Assembly (NCBI RefSeq): GCF_028993635.1
Contig: NZ_CP118631.1
Span: forward strand, 2,728,001-2,792,000
Length of the DNA stretch: 64,000 bases
Source of the DNA: Mucilaginibacter sp. SJ
GTDB taxonomy: Bacteria; Bacteroidota; Bacteroidia; Sphingobacteriales; Sphingobacteriaceae
Direction: 5' to 3'
Within the stretch, counting starts at the first letter, position 1; each line of letters begins with the position of its first letter. This document shows positions 7,119 through 17,785 of the stretch, one piece after another. Under the pieces are notes generated by a model. That model ran no database searches, was not told the DNA's origin, and saw only the letters and a program-made list of their open reading frames with translations. A program made the position numbers and the translations under genes.

Positions 7119-10100
7119 TTGAAAAAAATACTACGAATAACCCTTAAAACGATACTTTGGATACTGGTGAGTGTAGTTCTGCTGGTTATCCTTGTAGTAA
7201 TTTTGATACAGGTTCCCGCTGTACAAAACTTCGCGAAAGATAAAGCCGTAACTTTTTTACAAAATAAAATCCACACCAAAGTTAAGATTGGCCATATCAG
7301 CCTCGGCCTGCCCAAACTGCTGGTGCTGGAAGATGTGTATTTTGAAGATCAGAAAAAAGATACCCTCATAGCCGGCGAAAAACTAAAAGTTGATATCAGC
7401 ATGCTCAAACTGCTGCACAGCGAGGTTGAGGTGAACGAGGTAAACCTGCAGGGCATCACCGCCAACGTAAACCGGAGCGCCGACAGCGTATTCAACTTCG
7501 GATATATCATCAAAGCTTTTGTTGGCGAACAAAAGAAAGAAGTTAAACCTACCGATACTACGTCAACCATGAAATTTTCTGTTGATAAGATCATCCTCGA
7601 TAAAATCAACGTAAAATATAAAGATGTCATTACCGGCAACGATGTAAAATTTTTGCTTGGCCATTTTGATACCCGCGTTAAGGATTTTGATATGGATAAA
7701 ATGAAGTTTACCATACCAAAAATTACCCTGAGCGATGTAAATGCTAAGATCATCCAAACACCAACCGGCCCGCCCCCTCCTGATACGGCCACAGCCCCAC
7801 TTAATATGGATTTGAATTTAGGGGTGATCGATATCTCCAAAATCAAAGTCGATTATCAAAGTTCCGAAATGGGCGCCAAGGTAGACCTAAGTAAGTTTTT
7901 GGTAGAGATGGATAAGATCGACCTGAAAAACCAAAAGGTTGGCATCAAAAACATTGAATTGAGCAATACCACCGCCGGATTGACCCTTGCCAAGCCCAAA
8001 ACAGTGGTTAAAGAAGTTGTTAAAACAATTAAAAAACTGGATACACTGGTATCATCACCAACCAAATCGGCATGGCGGGCTACCATTAGCAAAGTTACCT
8101 TCACAAACGATCATATTAAGTTTGATAACGAAGCGCAGAAGGCTATCCCCAAAGGCCTTGATTTTGGCCACATGGACATCCGCGGCCTTAATGCCGAAGC
8201 CGAAAATATCTCCTATAGCCCCGATACCATTTCGGGCAAAATTAACTCCTTTACCTTTACCGAAAAAAGCGGTTTAAAGATCAATAAGTTTCATACTGCC
8301 TTCCTGTACGGGCCAACTAACGCGTACATGAATGATTTGTTACTGGAAACGCCGAATACCACATTGCAAAAGTCGGTACAGGTACGTTACCCTTCTATTG
8401 ATGCCATCACCAAAAACATTGGCGTGCTGGGTATCAATGCCAATTTGGATGGCAGCCGTCTGGGCCTAAAGGATGTTTTACTGCTGATGCCAACCATGGC
8501 AACTATGGAACCTTTCAAATCTTCGCCGGGTACGGTGCTTAAGATCAATGGCCGGGTGAGCGGTCAGGTGAACAACCTCGAGATCCCCAACCTGGAAGTT
8601 ACAGGTTTAGGCAGTACCCATATTAAGGCATCGGCCAAAATGAAAGGCCTGCCCGATGTAAACAAAGCCAATTTTGATATTAACATTGCTGATTTCAGCA
8701 CCAGCCGCCATGATATTGCTAAACTGGCCCCGGCAGGCAGCATCCCGCCCAATGTGAGCATTCCTGAAAAAATGAACCTTAAAGGTAATTTTAAAGGCAG
8801 CATGTATAGCTTTAATACCAAAATGATACTCCGTTCAAGCTATGGCGCGGTTGACCTGGTTGCTGCCTTAAAGAACGGACAGAATAAAAACGCGGCAATC
8901 TATACTGCCAACATCAAGGTAAATGAACTTAATGTAGGTGCTTTAACCAAACAACCACAAATGGTTGGCCGTATAACCATGAATGCCAATTTAAAAGGTA
9001 AAAATCTCGACCCTAAAAAGGCAAGTATAGCTTTTAATAGCAATGTTGCAAAGGCTTATGTTAAAGGTTATACTTACCAAAACCTGGTAATGAAAGGCAC
9101 TTCAAGTAACGGCGCTTATACCGCCATAGCGACAATGAAGGATCCTAACATTAATTTCAGTCTGGATGCCAAAGCCAATCTCAACAAAAAATACCCGGCA
9201 GCTAAAGCCACCTTAAATGTGGATAGCATCAACCTCAAAAACCTCAATTTTGTTAAGGACGATATGCGTTTTCATGGCAAGATCGTAGCCGATGTACCAA
9301 CTGCCGATCCCGATTACCTGAATGCCGATATTAAAGCAACTGACCTGTTGGTAGTAAATAAAGGTCAGCGCATCCGGATGGACACTATCAGCCTCATCTC
9401 TACAGCCAGTACCGACAGCAGTACGCTTCGTTTAAAAACTGCTGTTATGAGTGCTCACATGGCTGGTAAATACAAGCTTACACAGATAGCTCCCGCCGTG
9501 CAGGATGTGATCAACAAATATTTTAATACTGCAATCGCCGGTGGGCAGCAGGTAGTTGTAAAAACTAAAGGCGGCAAAACGATAAAAGCCAAACCTGCGC
9601 CTGCGGTTAAATATTCTCCGCAACAGTTTACTTTTGAAGCCAAACTGGTTAAAACGCCATTGCTTACCCAGTTTGCTCCCGACCTGAAACAACTCGACCC
9701 TGTTTTACTGAACGGCAGCTTCAACAGCCAAACCGGCGAACTTATTGTTAAAGGCTCCATACCAAAAGTGGTTTACGGCACCAACACCATCAACAAAGCA
9801 TTACTCAATATCAATACCAGCGATAACGCCCTTAACTATAATTTTTCAGTTGATGAAGTTAAAGTAGGTTCGTCCGTCGATCTGTTATATACCAGCATTT
9901 CCGGCGCTGCACAGGATAATAAAGCAGGCCTAAGTTTACAGATCCGCGACGCGACTAAAAAGGAACGTTTCCGTATAGCGGGCACCTTCAGCATATTGCC
10001 TGATGAATACCAGTTCAGCTTTAATAAAGACGGCCTCCTGCTGGATTACCTCTCATGGGCAGTTAGCGACGATAACTTTTTGCAATACGGATCAAAGGGT

Positions 10101-12287
10101 ATATTGGCCCATAACTTTACCATTACCAATAACAACCAGGTACTGAGCGTTAACAGCAGCACACAAGAGTTTAACAGTCCGCTGAATATCAAGTTCAACA
10201 ATTTCCATATTGAAGCGCTTACCAAAATGGCCAAACAGGACTCGTTACAGGTAGGCGGGACCATTAATGGTGATGCTATCGTAAGCAACTTCCAAACCAG
10301 TCCTGTATTTACCGCCGCCATCAACGTTAATGATTTTAATTTTAAAGGCGATACGGTGGGCAATATTGCCCTCAAGGTAAACAACCAAACTGAAAACGCC
10401 TACGCCGCCCAAATGAGCATTACCGGCAAAGGCAACCAGGTTGATTTGAATGGAACGTACTATGCCTCGCCCGAAAGCCGCTTTGATCTCGACCTGAATA
10501 TTGTGAACCTGAGCATGAAGAGCATCGAAGGATTTAGCTTTGGCAACCTGCGTAATGCTACGGGTAATATTACCGGGGCGCTCAAAATATCAGGCACTAC
10601 AGATGCACCTTCGGTACGGGGAGATATCAACTTTAATAAGGTTGGCTTTAATGTAGCTATGCTAAACTCCTACTTCCGCATGCCGCAGGAAAGCATCACT
10701 TTCAACAACGAAGGGATCCGCTTTAATGACTTTACTTTGGTTGATTCGACCGGCAACAAGGCTGTGGTAAGCGGCAGTATCTACACTAAAACTTACACCG
10801 ATTTTGCCTTTGGTATGGATATTAACGCCAATAATTTTAGGGTCACCAACTCAACCCAGGCTGATAACAAACTTTACTACGGTAAACTGTATGTGGATAC
10901 CCGCATCAAGATCCGCGGCAATATGACTAAGCCGGTGGTTGATGCCAACCTTACCGTTAATGACAAAACCGACATGACCTTTGTGCTGCCCACCAATGAC
11001 CCGGCGCTGGAAGACCGGAAGGGTGTGGTTGACTTTATTGATAAGGATGCCCCTAAAATGGACTCCATTCTGCTGGCCAGGCAACTGGATTCGCTCAAAA
11101 AATCGGATGTTACAGGGTTGGATGTTTCTGCGACTATCAATGTAAATAAAAATGCCGCGTTTACTATTGTAGTTGATGAGCGAAACGGCGATATCGTACA
11201 CCTCAAAGGCGAGGCCAGCCTGAATGGCGGCATTGACCCAAGCGGTAAAATAAACCTTACTGGTACTTATGTGGTTAACTCAGGCTCGTACAACCTGGCT
11301 TATGCAACTGTTAAGCGCACTTTTAACTTTAAAAAAGGTAGTACCATTGTCTGGACCGGTGACCCAACCAGTGCCAATATTGATCTTACCGCTATTTACA
11401 TAGCCAATGTACCGCCAATTGACCTGGTTTCAAACCAGCTTTCGGATGCGCAAAATAGTACAATGTACAAGCAAAAACTACCTTTCAACGTTAACCTTAA
11501 CCTGAAAGATCAGCTGCTCACGCCAACCATCAGCTTTGACATCGTACTGCCAGACAGCTCTTATTCTGTATCATCCGATGTGGTAAGTACGGTTAATACC
11601 CGCCTAACTCAGATACGACAGGACCCCAACGAGCTTAATAAGCAGGTATTAGGTGTACTGGTATTGGGGCACTTTATTGGCGACAACCCGCTGCAAAGCC
11701 AGGGCGCAAGCACCACTGTTGAGGGCACTATCCGCAACAGCGTAAGCAGCCTGTTATCCGATCAGTTGAACAGGCTGGCAGGAAGTTTAATATCAGGAGT
11801 TGATCTGAATTTTGGTTTAACCTCAGGCGAGGATTACTCATCGGGCACGGCCACCAATCGCACCGACCTCAACGTTGGCCTGTCCAAGCGCTTCCTGAAT
11901 GACAGGCTTACCGTAAGCGTTGGCAATAACTTTAACCTGGAAGGCAATCAACCAGGTCAAAAAGCATCGAACATCGCGGGTGACGTATCCATAGCCTATA
12001 AACTTAGCAAGGACGGCCGCTACACCCTGCGTGCTTATCGTCGCGACGAATTTATTGTGATCCAGGGCCAAATCATTGAAACCGGCGTAGGCTTTACCTT
12101 AACGGTTGATTATAACCGCTTCCGCGAGATCTTCCGCAAACGTACCCCTGAAGAACGCAGGTTGCGCCGCCAGTATCAGCAGGAACAAAAGGAGAAAAAA
12201 GAAAAACAGGACGAGGCAGATAAAGCATTGGAGCAAAAGAACATGCAGCAGCAACAGGAAAACAAACCGCAAACTACTTCAAACTAA
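7119..12287 (+). CDS. tamB: TamB-like translocation and assembly module protein (DUF490)
   Basis: About 1722 residues. A short basic N-terminus and one signal-anchor helix (ILWILVSVVLLVILVVILI) are followed by a very long beta-rich periplasmic region of AsmA/TamB type, with the DUF490 C-terminal domain (from roughly residue 1300) ending in a Gln/Lys/Glu-rich tail. TamB-like proteins bridge the periplasm and help lipid transport or insertion of outer-membrane proteins. The start is uncertain: there is no in-frame ATG, the reading frame opens at a TTG at 7071, and TTG 7119 gives a better N-terminus (MKKILRITLK...). The stop is 4 bp before the tamL ATG, so the two form an operon. Confidence 0.93.
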   Translation: MKKILRITLKTILWILVSVVLLVILVVILIQVPAVQNFAKDKAVTFLQNKIHTKVKIGHISLGLPKLLVLEDVYFEDQKKDTLIAGEKLKVDISMLKLLHSEVEVNEVNLQGITANVNRSADSVFNFGYIIKAFVGEQKKEVKPTDTTSTMKFSVDKIILDKINVKYKDVITGNDVKFLLGHFDTRVKDFDMDKMKFTIPKITLSDVNAKIIQTPTGPPPPDTATAPLNMDLNLGVIDISKIKVDYQSSEMGAKVDLSKFLVEMDKIDLKNQKVGIKNIELSNTTAGLTLAKPKTVVKEVVKTIKKLDTLVSSPTKSAWRATISKVTFTNDHIKFDNEAQKAIPKGLDFGHMDIRGLNAEAENISYSPDTISGKINSFTFTEKSGLKINKFHTAFLYGPTNAYMNDLLLETPNTTLQKSVQVRYPSIDAITKNIGVLGINANLDGSRLGLKDVLLLMPTMATMEPFKSSPGTVLKINGRVSGQVNNLEIPNLEVTGLGSTHIKASAKMKGLPDVNKANFDINIADFSTSRHDIAKLAPAGSIPPNVSIPEKMNLKGNFKGSMYSFNTKMILRSSYGAVDLVAALKNGQNKNAAIYTANIKVNELNVGALTKQPQMVGRITMNANLKGKNLDPKKASIAFNSNVAKAYVKGYTYQNLVMKGTSSNGAYTAIATMKDPNINFSLDAKANLNKKYPAAKATLNVDSINLKNLNFVKDDMRFHGKIVADVPTADPDYLNADIKATDLLVVNKGQRIRMDTISLISTASTDSSTLRLKTAVMSAHMAGKYKLTQIAPAVQDVINKYFNTAIAGGQQVVVKTKGGKTIKAKPAPAVKYSPQQFTFEAKLVKTPLLTQFAPDLKQLDPVLLNGSFNSQTGELIVKGSIPKVVYGTNTINKALLNINTSDNALNYNFSVDEVKVGSSVDLLYTSISGAAQDNKAGLSLQIRDATKKERFRIAGTFSILPDEYQFSFNKDGLLLDYLSWAVSDDNFLQYGSKGILAHNFTITNNNQVLSVNSSTQEFNSPLNIKFNNFHIEALTKMAKQDSLQVGGTINGDAIVSNFQTSPVFTAAINVNDFNFKGDTVGNIALKVNNQTENAYAAQMSITGKGNQVDLNGTYYASPESRFDLDLNIVNLSMKSIEGFSFGNLRNATGNITGALKISGTTDAPSVRGDINFNKVGFNVAMLNSYFRMPQESITFNNEGIRFNDFTLVDSTGNKAVVSGSIYTKTYTDFAFGMDINANNFRVTNSTQADNKLYYGKLYVDTRIKIRGNMTKPVVDANLTVNDKTDMTFVLPTNDPALEDRKGVVDFIDKDAPKMDSILLARQLDSLKKSDVTGLDVSATINVNKNAAFTIVVDERNGDIVHLKGEASLNGGIDPSGKINLTGTYVVNSGSYNLAYATVKRTFNFKKGSTIVWTGDPTSANIDLTAIYIANVPPIDLVSNQLSDAQNSTMYKQKLPFNVNLNLKDQLLTPTISFDIVLPDSSYSVSSDVVSTVNTRLTQIRQDPNELNKQVLGVLVLGHFIGDNPLQSQGASTTVEGTIRNSVSSLLSDQLNRLAGSLISGVDLNFGLTSGEDYSSGTATNRTDLNVGLSKRFLNDRLTVSVGNNFNLEGNQPGQKASNIAGDVSIAYKLSKDGRYTLRAYRRDEFIVIQGQIIETGVGFTLTVDYNRFREIFRKRTPEERRLRRQYQQEQKEKKEKQDEADKALEQKNMQQQQENKPQTTSN

Positions 12288-12291
12288 GCCC

Positions 12292-14574
12292 ATGACCAAA
12301 CATTTAAAATATATATTGCTTTCATCATGTGTTTTACTGAGTGCCTGCAGTACGACTAAATTTCTGGCTCCGGGCCAAAAGCTATATACAGGCGGTGAAG
12401 TAGTGATACAGGATTCGGTTTTAAAAAAGAGCGAGAAAAAAGCTTTAAGTGAAGAACTTGAGGCTTTACTAAGGCCCGTGCCTAATAGTACTATATTAGG
12501 CATGCGTTTTAAACTTTGGCTGTACTTTAAAACCAAAACCAATAAAACCAAGGGGCTGGCCCACTGGCTTAATAAAAAGGGTGAGCCTCCTGTACTTGTA
12601 AGTTCAGTAAACCTTGAGCAAAACAGCAATATCCTTCAAAACAGGCTGCAAAACGAAAGCTACTTTCAGGCGCAGGTAAGCGGCGATACGATAAGTAAAA
12701 AACCAACCTCAAAAGTTGCCAAAGCGGTTTATACAGCAGTAACCGGGCCGGGCTATAAAATCAGGAAGGTAGTATTTCCGCAGGGTAACCGCACTATCGA
12801 TACCGCCGTAGCCGGAACATCGGCAAAAACGCTGCTAAAAGTTGGCGATAAATACAACCTTGATGTTATTAAAACCGAACGGCTGCGCATTGACGCTAAA
12901 CTTAAAGAAGAAGGTTTTTACTATTTCTCACCCGAAAACCTCATCATGCATGTGGATAGCACTATAGCCGGGCACCAGGTTGATATTTTTGTGGCTGTTA
13001 AAAATGAAACACCTGGTCGCGCCCAAAACATTTATACCATCAATAATATTTATGTGTATCCGAGTTACTCGTTAAGAGATACTTCGCTGATGAAGGATAA
13101 AGCTGTTTTTTATAAATGGTATAATATTGTTGAGCGTCGTAACACAGTACATACTTACACTTTTGCCAATACCGTGCTGATGCGCCCCGGCCAGGTTTAT
13201 AACCGTACCGCCCATAACAATTCGCTTAACCGCTTCATTAACCTGGGCCCTTACAAGTTTGTAAAAAACAGGTTTGAGGATGTATCAGCCGATTCATCGA
13301 AGCTGGATGTTTATTACTTCCTGACCCAGTACAAAAAGAAATCACTATCGCTTGATATTTTAGGGCGCACCACATCAGCCAATTACACCGGTACACAGGT
13401 AAATTTAAACTGGCTCAACCGTAATGCCTTTAAAGGAGCCGAGGCCCTAAAAATAACTCTGTTTGGTAGCACCGATGTTCAGGTGGGCGGCCAAAATGCA
13501 GGCTATAATGTATATCAGGCCGGTATCCAGACAACGCTTTCATGGCCGCGCTTTATCGGGCCTATCTATCCAAAAGCAGCTGATGCCTATATCCCGCATA
13601 CTAATCTGAGTTTAGGATATTCGATAGTAAACCGCCAAAAACTATATAACTTAAATTCATATAACCTATCTTTCGGCTACCAGTGGCGCGAAACAGAACA
13701 CCGTTCGCATGAGCTTAACCTCATCAATTTTCAGTTTGTAAATCCGCTGAGTGTCTCGCAGAAATATAAAGACAGTATCGACAGAAAAGACGTTCCGGTT
13801 AATCCTGCCCTAAAGCATGTTATCGATAAACAGTTCATCCTGGGCCCAAGCTATAGCTTCACTTATACCAATACCAACGAGGATTATCGTACCAATACGC
13901 TTTATTATAATGGAAAAATTAGCCTTTCAAATAATATATACGGATTGGTTACCGGTGCAGATAGCGCAGGCGGAAAACCTAAAAAGCTATTCGGAGCTAT
14001 ATTTAACCAGTTTGTAAAACTGGAAAATGAGATCAGGTATTTTCATAAAACCGGGCCGAACAGCACAATAGCCAGCAGGCTTATTGTGGGCGTAGGTTTA
14101 CCCTATGGCAACTCAACACAGTTACCTTATAGCCAGCAATTCTTTATTGGTGGCCCTAACAGCTTACGGGGTTTCAGGGCAAGGGCCATCGGGCCAGGTT
14201 CATTTGACCCGAGCAGCGGCGTAGGCACAGGCGGCTTCCTTGCCGATGAATCGGGCGATATCAAGATAGAAGCTAACATTGAGTACAGACCAAAACTATT
14301 CAGCATAGTACGCGGAGCTTTATTTGTCGATGCGGGTAACATCTGGCTACTGCACTCCAACGGATCACAGCCAGGCGCCGTGTTTACCAAAAGCTTTTTA
14401 AATGATTTTGCTGTTGATGCCGGCTTCGGTTTAAGGTTTGATTTAACGGTACTCGTGCTTCGCACGGATTTGGGCATCCCCATTCGTACACCGTATGTTC
14501 GTGCTAATGAGCCGCGCTGGGATTTCAACTTTAACCGTAGCGTATTTAACTTAGCTATAGGATATCCATTTTAA
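12292..14574 (+). CDS. tamL: TamL: lipoprotein Omp85/BamA-family outer-membrane protein
   Basis: 760 residues. The N-terminus is a lipoprotein signal with lipobox LLSAC (Cys19), then POTRA-like segments, then an Omp85 C-terminal barrel with an FIGGPNSLRGFR motif (the family's (V/I)RG(F/Y) lid-lock element), ending in FNLAIGYPF with a terminal Phe. The longer ORF reading back to 12106 lies inside tamB and is rejected. In Bacteroidota this lipid-anchored TamA variant (TamL) partners TamB, matching the 4-bp gap here. Its expected role is insertion of outer-membrane proteins or lipid homeostasis. Confidence 0.93.
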   Translation: MTKHLKYILLSSCVLLSACSTTKFLAPGQKLYTGGEVVIQDSVLKKSEKKALSEELEALLRPVPNSTILGMRFKLWLYFKTKTNKTKGLAHWLNKKGEPPVLVSSVNLEQNSNILQNRLQNESYFQAQVSGDTISKKPTSKVAKAVYTAVTGPGYKIRKVVFPQGNRTIDTAVAGTSAKTLLKVGDKYNLDVIKTERLRIDAKLKEEGFYYFSPENLIMHVDSTIAGHQVDIFVAVKNETPGRAQNIYTINNIYVYPSYSLRDTSLMKDKAVFYKWYNIVERRNTVHTYTFANTVLMRPGQVYNRTAHNNSLNRFINLGPYKFVKNRFEDVSADSSKLDVYYFLTQYKKKSLSLDILGRTTSANYTGTQVNLNWLNRNAFKGAEALKITLFGSTDVQVGGQNAGYNVYQAGIQTTLSWPRFIGPIYPKAADAYIPHTNLSLGYSIVNRQKLYNLNSYNLSFGYQWRETEHRSHELNLINFQFVNPLSVSQKYKDSIDRKDVPVNPALKHVIDKQFILGPSYSFTYTNTNEDYRTNTLYYNGKISLSNNIYGLVTGADSAGGKPKKLFGAIFNQFVKLENEIRYFHKTGPNSTIASRLIVGVGLPYGNSTQLPYSQQFFIGGPNSLRGFRARAIGPGSFDPSSGVGTGGFLADESGDIKIEANIEYRPKLFSIVRGALFVDAGNIWLLHSNGSQPGAVFTKSFLNDFAVDAGFGLRFDLTVLVLRTDLGIPIRTPYVRANEPRWDFNFNRSVFNLAIGYPF

Positions 14575-14853
14575 TTTTACTGCCCAACATAACTAAAGTT
14601 AAGGCTTAGCATATAGCATAGGCGTCAAAACAGCACAATTAACCAAAAGCGATTGTACTGTTGCTTTATATGCAATCATTCACATGCGTCGTCTATTTTA
14701 CACTGGATCGGCTCCTTCGCCGTTTTCAAACTGTGTTTCAATACATATCATTTCTTTTTAAATTTATTACATATATAGCAACACAAAAGCCGTATACGCC
14801 GTATCATTGCGTATTGATAAAAGTAGCGATGTTAAATTGATACAAATTATAGA

Positions 14854-17712
14854 ATGCCGCTAAAAAACCCTTTTTTTAAACTTTTAATATTAACACTGTT
14901 TTTATTCCCGGGCCGGGTATATGCCGACACTCCCTACCAGGTAGTTTACCTTAAAAATTATAGCGCGCCTGATGGCCTGCCCAGTTCAAGGGTCAACTAT
15001 TTAATGCAGGACAGCAGGGGCTTTATCTGGCTGGCCACGGATAAAGGCGTGAGCAGGTTTGATGGCCAGCATTTTAAAAACTTCACATCGGCCGACGGGC
15101 TGGAAAACAATGAGTGTTTCCGGATTGCCGAGGATAATTACCACCGGATCTTTTTTTACTGTAATAACTACCGGGTTTGTTATTATGAAAACGGACTTAT
15201 ACATAAGATTAATTCATCTCAAAAAATAATCGTTTCGCCCTTTGCCAATTTCTTTTTTAACCGTTATAATGAGCTCTGTGTAAATTACAGGCTTAGTACC
15301 AAAGTATACCATTTTGACGAGCTGAAATCGGAAAGACATGCTATCCGGTATTTGAACGGGTATATTTATGGCACCGGCGGAGAAGAGATCGCCTTGTCTG
15401 AAAACGATCTTGACATCCTCGAAGAAGAGCTTAAGGCCGGGAAGTTAAACTTTCAAACCGCCAATAACAATACCAAACCTTACCGGTTGGCTTTACAGCA
15501 AAATTATTTGTTATTGATTACTAAAGATTGGGTGCATGTTTATCAGTATCAAAAAAGCGGGATCATCCCGCTCCATAAAATCTATTTTACCGGCAATGTG
15601 ACTTCGGTGTACCTTACCGGCAAAAATACGTTTGCCGTTACAACGGTAAAACAGGGAACGTACATTATCAACTATCTTACCGGCGAACGGAAAAATTACC
15701 TTAATAATAACATCACTACCGCTACGGTTATTGACCAGGAAAATAACATATGGTTTGGCAGTTATGATAAAGGCTTTTTTCTATGTACCAATCCCGAAGT
15801 AAAAATCATTAACAAAGAAAGCGGGCTGGCCAATGAAGATGTTTTAAAACTGGGCATTGCAGGAGGCTATCTTTTTACCGGGCATGTTTTAAGCACTCTC
15901 AGCTATATGAAGCTTGGGACAAATCAATCGTCATCAATAGGCACTATATCCATCAATCAAAACCGGTCGGACTTTAACCGGATAACCAGCCTGGTTACAA
16001 TTCCGGGCAACAGGCTCATGATTGGTACCGACTATGGTATGTTTGGGTTAGATGTTTCCAATGGCAACCCGGCGTTATGGCACCCTGTAAAATACGCCAA
16101 TGGTCCTATAAAAGCAATCACTACACGACATGATACAGTGTGTTTTGTTTCACAAAACAATGTTGTTGTATTATCAAATGAGCTCAAACATGAGCAAGGT
16201 TATAGATTCAAGCCTATACGCACGACATCTATTACCAGGTATAAAAATAGCTTGCTCATAGGTTCACTTTATGGGCTATATCAGTTTGCACCCGCCCCTA
16301 ACAATCTGATCTATTTCCGGATCCTGGCCGGGAACGGAATAAATGTTATTAAGAGCCTGGCATCAAATAATGAAGTATGCGCCATAGGTACTGAAGCCCA
16401 GGGGGTGTTTTTGTGGGCCGGTAAAAAAATTATTCAATTTAAATCTCCTGCTATTTTTTCAGGCGATATCCGTAAACTGGTATGGACAGATGCCCATACT
16501 TTATGGGCCTGTACCGCAAACGGTGTAAGCATTATCCGCTTCAATAATCATCAAAACTACCGCATAAGTTTACTCAATACCAGCAACGGGCTCCCCTCTG
16601 ATAACGTTGCCGATGTAGTGCAGAACGGCCCTGATTACTATATAGCCACCGATCAGGGCATAGCCGTCACTCAAAATTTAGGAAATACCACCCTGCCTAA
16701 ACCGATATTGATTAACGACGGAATACCCGGTACTCAAAGCAGCTTTACTTACGGCCGGCCGGTTGTATTTAACTGCGTTGCCTTATCCTACAAAAGCATG
16801 GGTAAAATACAATACCGCTTCAGGCTTAAGGGGGTTGATAAAAATTGGAGCGTCGCGCCTTCCGGCGAAAAACGGTTCGACCTGCTCCCCCCCGGAAACT
16901 ATGAGTTAGAAGCCCTGGCTGCCGACCGGTTTAACCAGTTAAGCCGGCCCCTCATTTTTAAATTTACCGTTATGCCTTTATGGTACCAGCAGTTATGGCT
17001 GCAGGTGGCGGCTGTATTAAGTGCTATAATTATCGTTTTCCTGCTGGTACGCAAATATTATCAGTCTATCATCGGCTTACAAAAAAAGGACTATGAAAAT
17101 GCACTTGCCCTGCAGCGCGAACGACAGCGGATCAGCAGTGAGGTGCATGATGATTTAGGGGCAAGCATCTCCGGCATTAAGCTCAGGACCGAATTGCTCA
17201 GCCGCAAAACCGCCGATCAGCCTGCCTTTAAGGAGATAGATGCTATTCATGAAGCCATTACCGATATATCTACCCAGGTAAGGTTAATTATCTGGAGCCT
17301 TGATGCCGAAAACGACGAGGTAAGCAACCTGGCCGGTTTTATTCATAAACAAGCCATTAAAATATTTGAATACAGCAATATTGACCTTCATGTAAACGCC
17401 TCCGTTAGCGAAACCCAGGCTATCATCAGCGGCGAAAAAAGACGACAGGTATACCTCCTTGTTAAGGAAGTATTAAACAATATTGTTAAACATTCGGAAG
17501 CGAAAAACGCGTTTCTGGAAATCAGCCTTTACAAAAACCGCCTGCAGATCAGTATCCGTGATGACGGGCGCGGCTTTGACCCAGACATTCGCAAACACGA
17601 AACCATGGGCATCCGGAATATTTACGCCCGCGCAAAAAGAATGAACGCCGAACTCAAAATTGATACCGCCCACGGTAAAGGCACAGCCATCGGCCTTAAA
17701 CTATTCCTTTAG
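14854..17712 (+). CDS. Two-component sensor histidine kinase, Reg_prop/Y_Y_Y type
   Basis: 952 residues. Signal peptide at residues 1-24, then a periplasmic beta-propeller built of Reg_prop repeats (first one near GLPSSRVNYLMQDSRGFIWLA, read in segments), a Y_Y_Y Ig-like domain (about 640-705), one TM helix (about 714-735) and a cytoplasmic HisKA_3 domain with phospho-acceptor His765 in EVHDDLGAS. A HATPase_c domain follows with an N-box LLVKEVLNNIVKHS and DDGRGF. Unlike one-protein hybrids of Bacteroidota polysaccharide loci it has no receiver or AraC domain; the NarL-type regulator at 17786 is its evident partner. The ligand is unknown; no SusCD pair is nearby. Confidence 0.95.
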   Translation: MPLKNPFFKLLILTLFLFPGRVYADTPYQVVYLKNYSAPDGLPSSRVNYLMQDSRGFIWLATDKGVSRFDGQHFKNFTSADGLENNECFRIAEDNYHRIFFYCNNYRVCYYENGLIHKINSSQKIIVSPFANFFFNRYNELCVNYRLSTKVYHFDELKSERHAIRYLNGYIYGTGGEEIALSENDLDILEEELKAGKLNFQTANNNTKPYRLALQQNYLLLITKDWVHVYQYQKSGIIPLHKIYFTGNVTSVYLTGKNTFAVTTVKQGTYIINYLTGERKNYLNNNITTATVIDQENNIWFGSYDKGFFLCTNPEVKIINKESGLANEDVLKLGIAGGYLFTGHVLSTLSYMKLGTNQSSSIGTISINQNRSDFNRITSLVTIPGNRLMIGTDYGMFGLDVSNGNPALWHPVKYANGPIKAITTRHDTVCFVSQNNVVVLSNELKHEQGYRFKPIRTTSITRYKNSLLIGSLYGLYQFAPAPNNLIYFRILAGNGINVIKSLASNNEVCAIGTEAQGVFLWAGKKIIQFKSPAIFSGDIRKLVWTDAHTLWACTANGVSIIRFNNHQNYRISLLNTSNGLPSDNVADVVQNGPDYYIATDQGIAVTQNLGNTTLPKPILINDGIPGTQSSFTYGRPVVFNCVALSYKSMGKIQYRFRLKGVDKNWSVAPSGEKRFDLLPPGNYELEALAADRFNQLSRPLIFKFTVMPLWYQQLWLQVAAVLSAIIIVFLLVRKYYQSIIGLQKKDYENALALQRERQRISSEVHDDLGASISGIKLRTELLSRKTADQPAFKEIDAIHEAITDISTQVRLIIWSLDAENDEVSNLAGFIHKQAIKIFEYSNIDLHVNASVSETQAIISGEKRRQVYLLVKEVLNNIVKHSEAKNAFLEISLYKNRLQISIRDDGRGFDPDIRKHETMGIRNIYARAKRMNAELKIDTAHGKGTAIGLKLFL

Positions 17713-17785
17713 CGTATACCCCATAATAGGTATAAAGAAAGCCGGGATAATTTAGGAAATTAGCATTTTATATTTACCGCAAAGC

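Noticed and set aside
12106-12291. 62-codon extension of tamL into tamB
   Set aside because: It lies in tamB coding sequence in another frame; the lipoprotein signal peptide starts at 12292.
14575-14853. Riboswitch or small RNA before the histidine kinase gene
   Set aside because: The 279-bp AT-rich gap shows no strong hairpin series, T-run or recognised aptamer motif.
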